Shown here piece by piece: positions 56,068-64,000 of a DNA stretch of 64,000 bases (the first letter of the stretch is position 1; the number at the start of each line of letters is the position of its first letter). The position numbers were made by a program, and so were the translations under genes. Under the pieces are notes generated by a model. It ran no database searches. It worked only from the letters and a program-made list of their open reading frames with translations, and was not told the origin of the DNA. This DNA comes from Thelonectria olida (Eukaryota; Ascomycota; Sordariomycetes; Hypocreales; Nectriaceae), in contig JAGPYM010000004.1 in assembly GCA_020736575.1 (NCBI GenBank), positions 558,001 to 622,000 on the forward strand, read 5' to 3'.

Positions 56068-57693
56068 CTAAGCGGCGGTGGGAGCGGGAGTAGTAGCGTC
56101 GGCAGCGGGGGCCGCAGCGACCTCAGCAGCAGGAGCCACGGCAGCAGCAGGAGCAGCGGGAGTCTCCTGCTGTCCGTTGGTGGTCTCGCCCTCATGGTGG
56201 TGGTTGGCCTCTTCGTCGGTCTTGTCAGGGCTGTCAATGGCCACCTTGACGGCGATCTCACGGCCCTCAATCTCCTTGCCGTTCATCTCAGCAACGGCCT
56301 TCTGCTGCTGCTCCTCAGAAGAAAGGGTGACGAAACCAAAGCCACGTCCCTTTCGTGCCTCGCCCCGAGCCTGAAGCTTCTTGATCATAAATCGAGGAAT
56401 AGGTCGGAGAGCAATTTTGGCGGACGAGGGCTCGTAAGACTTGAAAAGCTCAATAAGCTGCAGCTAAGAGTCAGTAAGGAGTTCCACTTAGCGGAAATAG
56501 AAAACTACAAACCTTTTCCTCAGTCAGGTCGTAGGGAAGGTTAGCGACCATGACCTTGGTCTTGGAAGGAATTCCATCAGCGGGAGGGCCACGCTCGCGG
56601 CGCTCGCGCTGGGGACGAGCCTGAGCCTTGAGCGACTTTTCGCTCTCGTCGTTGTTGGCCTTGTTTGTGATGTCTGACAAAGGCAGAACCTCAGATGTGA
56701 CCGGTGCAGCGACAGCAGTAGCCGCATTGGTGGCAGGAGCAGCGGTCTCGATGGTCTCACCCTCCTTCTTCTCATTAGCACCCTCCTAATTACTCGTCAG
56801 TTTCTGTTTCATGGTGGAACGTCAGGGAATGTTACTTACACCACGGCCGCCGCGACCAGCACGGCCACCACGGCCACGGCCACGGCCACGACCACGACCA
56901 GAAGGTCGGCGGCGGGAGCCCTCGGCGCCAGAACCTTCGCCGTTGGCGCCCTCAGCCTTTTCACCGGCAGGCTCAGGCTTGCGGGCGAGCTGAACGGACA
57001 CCTTACGTTCCAGAATCTCCTTGCCGGAGAGTTCAGCAATAGCACGCTCAGCCTCAGTGGGAGTGGAGAGGTCGACAAAGGCGTAGCCAACAGGGCGGTC
57101 GGTGCGAGGGTTCTTTGGGATCGAGACAGACTCACTGTAATTGCGACGTGGTCAGTACAGATTGCTTGTGGGATGGTGATAGCGGGACGTGAGGATGGAT
57201 GCTTCCCGGACTGGCGAAACCCGACGTGGGCCATGCGCATGTGACTGAGTCCCAAAGCCATCAAGGTGATTCTGGAGGTTTGATGGTCCAAGATGAAATC
57301 CCGTGGGCGACACTCATGACATTTCTCGACTTGTGTCATGGACGGACATGAACAGAATGGGCAGCGGTGTCAAGACACGTGTCTCCATCGAGCCACCCAA
57401 AGGCGGACGATAAATTGAGACAATAGCCAGTAAGGCTAGCGGGGGATGGAATATGGGATAAGGACGAGTACTTACACAAGATAGCTCTTGAAGAAGTCCT
57501 TCAACTCCCCCTCAGTTGTCGCATAGGCCAGGTTGCCGATGTAGAGACGGCGGCCCTCAGCAGCGCTGGCAGAGGCGGCCTCGTTGGCGGCCGTCTTGTC
57601 ATCGGCAGGCTTGCTGATGGAGGTATTGCTCAGAGTGTTTGCGACGTCATTAACGGCAGCATCCAGGTTGTTGTTGGTGGTGGTGGCAGACAT
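56068..57693 (-). CDS. Two-RRM RNA-binding protein with RGG-like linker
   Basis: Four exons (57693-57476, 57134-56840, 56785-56513, 56457-56068) give 391 residues. RRM1 lies at about 48-125, with RNP2 RRLYIGNLAYATTEGELKDFF and RNP1 RPVGYAFVDLSTPTEAERAI. A Gly/Arg linker (RRRPSGRGRGRGRGRGGRAGRGGRG) follows. RRM2 at about 220-310 has RNP2 TKVMVANLPYDLTEEKLIELF and RNP1 KGRGFGFVTLSSEEQQQKAV. The last 60 residues are Ala/Pro-rich with GEANHHHEGE-like polar sequence. Two RRMs separated by RGG sequence suggest mRNA packaging, export or translation, but I cannot name an orthologue. The acceptor of exon 4 has a second in-frame AG 6 nt upstream (TTAGCTGCAG), adding Leu-Gln if used. Confidence 0.88.
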
Positions 57694-59942
57694 GATGGCG
57701 GTTGGCGTGGATGATGGAGGTGGTGATTAATGGGTATGACGTTCGAACTTGGACCTATGTAGGACTGTTCGATGGCGAGGGATGCAAGTTCGTCAAGTTG
57801 AACTCTGGTGCAATAAGGAGGAGTTTGAACAGGGTAGCTTCGTGCCCTAGAAACAGGTTGGGGGATTAGACTGACGGCGGTGCGTTGCGCGGATACACAA
57901 GTGACTGGAGGTTGTGATGAAGAGGAGAAAGGGAGAGAGACAGGAGGTCGGCGCGATACTAAAATATTTTTTTGACCTGGCCTTAGGAGGGAGGAAGGGG
58001 CGTGTGCTAGGATGGTCAGTCAGGGGGCGTGAATGCGTGCAAGCGTGTTAAGGGTGGGAAGGTGGCCAGGGTTGGGGGGCAAGGCAGGCGCAACAAGGCG
58101 GAGGAGAGTCAAAGTCTAAGCTACACATAGTTTACAAAGCCAAAAGCTTTCGTCATTAGGGTAGCTCAGGTACTAACCTTTCGCAAGGGGGTACAGGATA
58201 CTCGATCAAGCTCTCGAGAAGCTGCGTGGTGGATTCCTCCCGTTGCTTGGTCCTGCCTCTCGGGGTCTGGCTGAGCTGGGGGAGCTTGCGACTGTTATTC
58301 CACAGCGCCTGCCCTGTGCTGAAATCTGGGACGCACAGGCTAGTTGTAGATAAGTCTAGGAAGGAGACGTCGCTGGGGCAGGAGCCGCGCCTTCGTGATG
58401 TGCGATACCTAAGGCACCTTATGTATGCAGAGTGAGTCACGGATGCTCAGGATGGATGTGCGCAAATTCGGACTGCGGCGGTCAGGGCATTTCGCAGTTC
58501 ATGTACGCATTAGGGCTCTGAAGTCAGATGTGGGTGTGCGGGCCGGGTGTCTGTTGTGTGTGCTACGAATCGGTGCAGATGTGTCCAAAAGGCACATGCA
58601 CAAGTCGCGCGAGATGCAGAGTTGGTCAGGCACACAAGGAGTTTTGAGATTTGGGTTGGGGAAGAAGGCACGTCATTGTACCTGCTCTCCCCGACTTCTC
58701 CGCTGGAGAGTGTCTCTGATGCCCAGGAGAGGGAGGAGCCAGCCAACATGCTTTGCTCCAGCCTCAAATGTAAGTACTTTAAGCAAGAGCCCACCGACTG
58801 GGGGGAGAAGGTGAAAGGCGGAGGCACTTCGCAACACCAATCTGGCGCTATTCCAGGTTGCAAGGTTCTGGTTTGGACTGATTTGTGCAGTGATGCTTGC
58901 TTTTGCAGCGCGTCTAATCGGTTCATTAGACGGGATTCCTCCGGTTGCATTGTCGCAACAACACCCACTTAAGAATTCAGGTCCCCAAATTACCTGAGGG
59001 GGGTGGCTTCGAAATGGGTGCCACCGGTGTGCAGAGGCGTGTGCGCATCGCCGGCGTGTGTCATCGGCCTCAAGGTGATCACAACATCAAGACATGAAAG
59101 CTTGACTTACTTCGGAGAGTAATTGTGTGATGAATCAAAGTACAAGTTGATTCAAAATCTATCTATGAGCGGACAATTTAGCTCGTTATGGACGCCCAGT
59201 CGCATTCATCCAAAAGAGTCTATGGACTTCCACCGCATTGTTTGGATGCCAGCAAGGCATTTAACTACCTACCTAGGTACCTAGGTTAGTAGTTAGCCCC
59301 TGTGTCTCGTTGATTGAGCCCCTCGATCGATCGGCCTGCCCGCCACAGTGACCGCCCTGGCGCCCCTTGTGCGCTCCATCTCTTCCATGTTTTGCTGGAC
59401 ACGACACTCACACTGACGGCTCGCCACGCCAACCATGCGGCTACCCTTTCGACTTGTCTGTCTCGCTCTCCGATTTGTTTGCCATTGTGGCCCTGTTTGA
59501 TGGCGCCGCCCTAGCTCCCGCAAGATTCGACAGTCGAGGTCCCATGTGTTGTGTAGGCCTTTATCAAACATGACCTCGAGTCGACTGCTTACCGGCAACG
59601 GCGCATGTATCTTATCTCACGGACAAAAATATGCTTACATGAACACGCTTGAACGGCCGAAATTGCACCTCGCCCTGTACAATTTCCTTCGTCTTGGAAT
59701 CTCGGACAACCATCAATCAACACCAGGACCCCTGGCAAGGTCATCTTTTTTTGCATGGGGAGCTCGCTCCTGGCATGGGCGTTCATCCGAATCATCCCCA
59801 GGATTGCCCACATTTTTTCCGTCGTTTCCATCACCATTCTAATATTAGTTTCACTTAATCGAGAATCCGAAAGGGGCTGGCTTTTCCCGTCTCCAGGTTG
59901 CCCAGGCTCCATCAAATTGCCTGGCATAGAGCCAGGAGAGCT
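57694..59942. other. Intergenic region upstream of the two-RRM gene
   Basis: About 2.2 kb. The part next to 57694 is GA-rich on the + strand, as expected for the minus-strand leader. Overlapping frames of 129-152 codons at 58425-58972 share no features of known proteins and conflict with each other. A 32-bp near-palindrome lies at 59263-59294. Confidence 0.4.
59263..59294. repeat. 32-bp near-perfect palindrome built on ACCTAGGT
   Basis: The sequence runs from aactacctacctaggt to acctaggttagtagtt, an inverted repeat with only two mismatched pairs. Related tacctaggta motifs recur at about 2716, 7389, 51140-51170, 60340-60355 and 63205-63232. Confidence 0.7.
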
Positions 59943-60074
59943 ATGGTCAAGATGGCCATCCTCAAGGTGCTGAAGACGTCCCAGGCCCCAACGCTCGAAC
60001 AGATATCCAAGAGAGTCGGTCACGCGTTTGCGAACACCATGTACTTTGAGGTGCTTGCGCCACAGCCAACCTAA
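59943..60074 (+). other. Short coding-like frame (43 codons), possible small gene or exon remnant
   Basis: The frame reads MVKMAILKVLKTSQAPTL, then EQISKRVGHAFANTMYFEVLAPQPT. Its third codon positions are strongly G/C and its codon choice resembles the real genes here, unlike other short frames nearby. The frame stays open upstream to about 59896, where a CTCCAG could be an acceptor site. I recognise no family. It could be a small protein, an exon of an unseen gene, or a degraded gene fragment. Confidence 0.25.
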
Positions 60075-60643
60075 GTTAGGTTGCTTCCATGGGTGACAAC
60101 GAACGGTAATAGATGGGTCGCGCAGGGGCTCTGCGTGCACTGACTTTGACGCAGGCAGACTGAGAGTTCTAGAAGGTTTTCGAGCGGGAGCAATTGAATA
60201 GGTACGTACCAAATCATGCGCGGCTCAATCGATGAAACTTTCCAGATAGCCTCAATATCTAGGTTGGTAGGTAAGGTGAGATGGTCCAACTCTTGAATGA
60301 GTCAAATAAAGACCAACTTACAGTCTCCAGCAAACCTTAAGTTAGGTAGGTATTTAATGTTATCTCTTCTCAACATCCTGCTTTGAGATTCTTTGTTTCC
60401 CCCATCCCGTTTGCCTATTGACGCATACCTCGTTTGCCCAAGTATCCAGCCAGGTGTTCAGTGAATCATAGTTCGTTGCTTCTAAGAGCTACGGCCTGCT
60501 TCTTCTCATCTCCTCTCTCTTCTTCACTCTCTTCTCACCTGCTGCCGTCTTCTTTTCTCTGCTGCCGCTCAGCTCCCGAGGTGAGATGCTACACTGAAAG
60601 TTGTTTTAGGCATCTAGCCGACCTTTCAACAGTTACCAGTCAC

Positions 60644-62665
60644 ATGGCACACCGGCATTGGCCAAGCGGCCTCCCAACACCGTCCTCGAGTGGTGCAAGA
60701 TCGAAGAGGACACAAGCCTCCTCATCTGAGGAAGATAGCCCTTTTAGAGCGATAGCTGTGAGCAATGTCAAGTATCGCATCGGATCGCCCCCACTTCAGA
60801 GTCTGCCCCTGCAGACCGACTACCAACCAACTGGCATTGGTGTTGTCGATTCGAATAAGGATGAACTGATGGGACTGGCTGCGAAGGCATTGAGAGCCAA
60901 CGGGATAACCAACCCATTCAGTGAAACGAGCGAAGATGACACCTCCATTGGGTGGGGTGAAGATGACACCTGCAAGGAATTCGCGATGAACCTGGTCACC
61001 CGACGCATCCCTGACCTTCATGAGGATGGCGCTCCCACCATTCTCGTTATCGCTCAATGGCAGGATGAGTCTCCCAAAACCTGGGAGCAAGCTGTCAAGC
61101 AAATCAAGCATGACGCCGACGAACTATTTGCCACCCTCGGTCGATTGGATGTCGATATCTCGGTAGAAATCATCTCCCGAGAGCTCTGGGATAGAAAGTA
61201 CTTTGGCCCGATCGCCGGGAATGAACGTCTGCTCCAGGCTTGGCCTGATATTCAAGAGCAAGTTCATATGCGCTTGGACAGCTTCGTGTCCACCAAGGAT
61301 TGTGTCACTTCTGTTGCGATTTTTCGAATCGGATTCAACATCGAGCTTGACACAAACCCGATTACGATTTATATCGCTTTGTCATATGAATCCGACGAAA
61401 CTGGCTGGCCGCCTGTGGTTGAGGCTATCAAGTCTGATCTCAGCGATCGGGGTTGGGGCGAACTGCTGGTGCATGTGGAGCACAACGAGAACTCGACCTA
61501 CGCCTTCGAAGTTCTCCCACCAAATTTGGATATCAAGGACATGATCAGAGGACGAGATGCGCGCAAAACAGTCATCGAGGGGGACTACCAAGATCGCGTC
61601 GATCTGGGAGCCGACATTTCTGCTGCACGCTACATCAAGAGGATCGATGGAAGGACCATGAGCTCGCTTCTGGGCACCCTTGGATGCTATATCGAGATCC
61701 AGACCAAGAAGAAGCCAGCTTGGACTAAATACGCTCTTAGCAACCACCATGTCATTCGGCCTTGCTTTGACGGTTTTGGGTACAACGTGGTGGTTTCCAA
61801 AACAGGCAAACTGTCGACAGAAGTAGGGAACCCCCTTCCGAAGAGTGTTTTGGCAGAGATGGATCTCAAAGGAGTTCGCCCGAACAGCAATCCAGACGTC
61901 GAGATGGAGCACCCCTCTCGGCTGAAGCACAATGCCACTCTGAGCTATATTCATGCGATATGCGGTTCCAGTTCTCTGCCAAACTCACCACAAACCATCC
62001 GCGACATTAAAAGAGCCGCCAAACTAAAGGAACGAGCAGACAAACTGGCCTTCTTCGATGAAGGAAAGAACGTATTGGGCAACGTCTTTGCGTCGTCTGG
62101 ATTCAAGCGACGCTCAAAAGCCAACTCACGACTCGACTGGGCCCTCGTCTCTGTCCATCCGGACAGACAAGGCGAGAACCGCCTTCCAGGGCCGGAACTA
62201 TGGTGGGCTACATATTTTGATCTCCAACATGCCCCCTCCGAGTCCACCTATTACGGCCTGCTTCGACCTCAAGGAGACGTGTCGTTCCGATCGATGGCAG
62301 AATCAACCACTCTCTTCAGTTGCGGTACAATTACCGGGGGGAGATCGGGGTACTTCAGCAGATTCAAAGCGAATGTTTTCTCCACAAAGGAGGACAAGTA
62401 CTTGCATACCAGAAAGTCCTCGGAATACGTCTGTTTAGGAAAGCCAGTCCTAAAAGAGCCGACGGATACACGTTTTGCAGACTCCGGTGACTCTGGAAGT
62501 GTTGTCTTTGATACCGAAGGACGAATTGTTGGGTTGCTCTTTACGGGACTTCGACCTCAACAGAACGAGGAGGGTTACTCATACGTCACGCCGATTGAGG
62601 ATGTTTTTGAAGACATTAAGGCGTATTCGAGGGGTGAAATCACGGACATCCGAATTGCAACGTAA
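60644..62665 (+). CDS. Trypsin-fold serine protease-like protein of unknown function
   Basis: Single exon, 673 residues, starting at the first in-frame ATG (MAHRHWPSGLPTP). Residues 1-70 are Ser-rich and disordered. Residues about 70-330 are an unrecognised mixed alpha/beta region (PTILVIAQWQDESPKTWEQAVKQIKHDADELFATLGRLDVDISVEIISRELWDRKYFGP...). The C-terminal half looks like a chymotrypsin fold: LSNHHVIRPC with candidate His at 369, RLDWALVSV with candidate Asp at 498, and FADSGDSGSVVFDTEGRIVGLLFTG with candidate Ser at 617, in the right order. No signal peptide or membrane helix is visible, so it is probably intracellular. Similar architectures occur as uncharacterised fungal proteins; S64/Ssy5-like is an alternative I cannot confirm. 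No intron, and flanking DNA is repeat-like. Confidence 0.72.
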   Translation: MAHRHWPSGLPTPSSSGARSKRTQASSSEEDSPFRAIAVSNVKYRIGSPPLQSLPLQTDYQPTGIGVVDSNKDELMGLAAKALRANGITNPFSETSEDDTSIGWGEDDTCKEFAMNLVTRRIPDLHEDGAPTILVIAQWQDESPKTWEQAVKQIKHDADELFATLGRLDVDISVEIISRELWDRKYFGPIAGNERLLQAWPDIQEQVHMRLDSFVSTKDCVTSVAIFRIGFNIELDTNPITIYIALSYESDETGWPPVVEAIKSDLSDRGWGELLVHVEHNENSTYAFEVLPPNLDIKDMIRGRDARKTVIEGDYQDRVDLGADISAARYIKRIDGRTMSSLLGTLGCYIEIQTKKKPAWTKYALSNHHVIRPCFDGFGYNVVVSKTGKLSTEVGNPLPKSVLAEMDLKGVRPNSNPDVEMEHPSRLKHNATLSYIHAICGSSSLPNSPQTIRDIKRAAKLKERADKLAFFDEGKNVLGNVFASSGFKRRSKANSRLDWALVSVHPDRQGENRLPGPELWWATYFDLQHAPSESTYYGLLRPQGDVSFRSMAESTTLFSCGTITGGRSGYFSRFKANVFSTKEDKYLHTRKSSEYVCLGKPVLKEPTDTRFADSGDSGSVVFDTEGRIVGLLFTGLRPQQNEEGYSYVTPIEDVFEDIKAYSRGEITDIRIAT

Positions 62666-63346
62666 TCGACAATCGCCTGCATGTGGGAGGGAAGCGGCTG
62701 GAGAGCTGGTTCTGGCTGAGTGTAAGATCTTCGGTCACGGGTCGGGCGCGGTGAAGGATGTTTAGGGAGGGTTATCTTTTTGGCTCTGCCGGATTGGTCT
62801 GTTGACGGCTGGGTCACACCACGGCAAGCCTGGCACTGAGGTAGAATGACGAGATTAAATAACGTAGCTGGTTCTGACCGTCTGATTGAAAATGCGCAAC
62901 AGTACTAAGTGTGAGAGTATGCTTCTGTATGTGCGTGCGTGTGTAGGAGATGTAATAATGGTGTTGATTTCTTGCCTCCTGGTTTGGCCTACGCGGCCTT
63001 AATATTTACTTACTACATATTATTTACTTAAACCTAATGAAGAGGGTATTACTAGCTAAAATAAAAAGTAAATAAGCATATAACATATATAATACTTTTT
63101 TCAGCAATCGCTACCTTACTTAGCTTACTATAGGTAGTTATGCCCGCTATATAACTCCCGCGTCACAGTAACGGGCTTTTGCATTTTCCCACTAATGAGG
63201 CTACCTTTGGTAGGTACCTAGGTAGTTAAGTATGCGGCCACGCAGCTTGCCTTACATTTTAGGCGCGCGACGGTTTCGTTTTCAGCATGCCACAAGCCCA
63301 GCAGCCCGACCCTTCTTAAACCACATACCCATAGCGCTGTTGCAAT
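62666..63346. other. Intergenic region upstream of TAH18
   Basis: About 680 bp, of which the middle is AT-rich (described separately). A tacctaggta motif lies at about 63212-63226. No coding sequence seen. Confidence 0.4.
62990..63170. repeat. AT-rich patch resembling a RIP-mutated repeat remnant
   Basis: This stretch is dominated by TA and AT dinucleotides (for example tatttacttactacatatt and agcatataacatatataata) and has almost no CpA or CpG, against a background of about 50% G+C. This composition is what repeat-induced point mutation leaves in ascomycetes. No transposon coding sequence survives, so the original element is unknown. Confidence 0.5.
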
Positions 63347-64000
63347 ATGGCTCTTCACGATAGAACAGTGCTTATTCTCTATGGCTCCGAGACGGGTAAT
63401 GCCCAGGACATGGCCGAAGAGCTCGGCCGCGTTTGCCAGAGACTTCACTTCGGCAGCCATGTCAATGAGCTCGATGCCGTTGACCTCGTATGCCTACCCC
63501 CAGCCCATGTTACATCTTCCCGTCGCTGACTCACTTGCCATGTCTAGAATGCCCTCTTACAGTATCCGCTGGTCGTCTTTGTGATATCTACAACTGGCCA
63601 GGGTGACATGCCTCATAATTCCCTCGTCTTCTGGAAGAGGCTTCTGCGAAAGAGACTGCCCCCAGGATGTTTGGCGACAGTCAAGTATACAACCTTTGGC
63701 CTTGGCGACAGTACATATCTCAAGTATGGTTGATCTCGACTCTGATATTGGTGTACATGGATCTGACTGTGTCTCACAGATTCAACTGGGCGGCTCGCAA
63801 GCTCAACAGGCGTCTTAACCAACTCGGCGCCACCACTTTTATCGATGGCTTCGAGGCCGATGAGCAATTCCCTGATGGGTGAGGGTGCCCTACCCATAAA
63901 TCTGCTTCTACCCAGTGGAATCTAACCAAGAGTCAGAATCGACGGAAGCTTTGTCCGCTGGGCTGACCGTCTATACACCCATCTTCTTCAGAACCACCCC
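63347..64000 (+). CDS. TAH18: NADPH-dependent diflavin reductase TAH18 (5' part, cut by the window end)
   Basis: Four exons are visible: 63347-63487, 63548-63723, 63780-63878 and 63937 to the window edge, all joining in frame. The encoded 160 residues are the FMN-binding flavodoxin domain: VLILYGSETGNAQDMAEELGR (phosphate loop, about 8-28), VVFVISTTGQGDMPHNSLVFWKRLL, and YTTFGLGDSTYLKFNWAARKLNRRLNQLGAT, continuing to GSFVRWADRLYTHLLQNHP. The TTGQGDMPHNS motif is of the NDOR1/Tah18 type rather than the P450 reductase type. Tah18 passes electrons from NADPH to Dre2 in cytosolic iron-sulfur protein assembly. The FAD/NADPH part lies beyond the window. Confidence 0.93.

Noticed and set aside
58425..58972. 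Overlapping frames of 129-152 codons on both strands
   Set aside because: Mutually exclusive, Cys/Arg/Ser-rich and without any recognisable product.
59589..60212. 207-codon minus-strand frame
   Set aside because: No domain and a composition of Arg/Pro/Gly shadows; the opposite strand has the better codon bias over part of it.
60434..60643. Extended N-terminus for the trypsin-like protein
   Set aside because: The frame is open but has no ATG before 60644 and is CT-rich like a leader.
1..64000. CRISPR array, phage or bacterial operon structure
   Set aside because: All supported genes are eukaryotic with spliceosomal introns; no direct-repeat/spacer pattern was seen.

Overview
The window is nuclear DNA of a filamentous ascomycete (Pezizomycotina, most likely a sordariomycete). 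Evidence: about 20 short-intron genes (mostly 50-90 bp, GT...CTAAC...AG), GC-rich third codon positions, CT-rich leaders on + strand genes, a GPI-anchored GH17 glucanase, an arginine attenuator peptide in front of the arginine-specific carbamoyl-phosphate synthase, and a short AT-rich patch that looks like repeat-induced point mutation. I cannot name the species. Gene models below were spliced by hand; exon lengths were checked for reading frame and each product was compared with its family from memory.

Layout. 0.5-20 kb is gene-dense housekeeping DNA: U2 snRNP A' (LEA1), a Dpb3-like histone-fold protein, a ClC-type Cl-/H+ exchanger, a TMEM234-like membrane protein, TFIIA gamma (TOA2), V-ATPase c'' (VMA16), a two-domain molybdenum insertase (CnxE/gephyrin type), RNase P/MRP subunit POP5, the GPN2 GTPase and the phospholipase NTE1. 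20-26 kb holds a small basic protein of unknown function, an aromatic amino acid decarboxylase and an arrestin-domain protein. 26-32 kb is a 6-kb stretch without any gene I can support. 32-38 kb has an ER-type ZIP zinc transporter, a GPI-anchored GH17 glucanase and an intron-containing tRNA-Ile(AAU). 39-57.7 kb has TSC1 (hamartin), a DJ-1/PfpI protein, an Acinus-like SAP/RRM protein, arginine-specific CPSase small subunit with its attenuator uORF, ETF beta, an ArfGAP and a two-RRM protein. 57.7-64 kb is sparser: an orphan trypsin-fold protein, an AT-rich patch and the 5' part of TAH18 (diflavin reductase), cut by the window end.

There is no operon-like pathway cluster. Most neighbours are divergent pairs sharing 300-1200 bp promoters or closely convergent pairs (POP5 and GPN2 stop codons are 8 bp apart). 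The most informative regulatory structure is the arginine attenuator peptide uORF, which is assembled from three exons, one of only 13 nt, so splicing decides whether the attenuator exists at all. The most novel protein is the 673-residue trypsin-like protein at 60.6-62.7 kb, with a complete candidate His/Asp/Ser triad and a conserved-looking N-terminal half I do not recognise.
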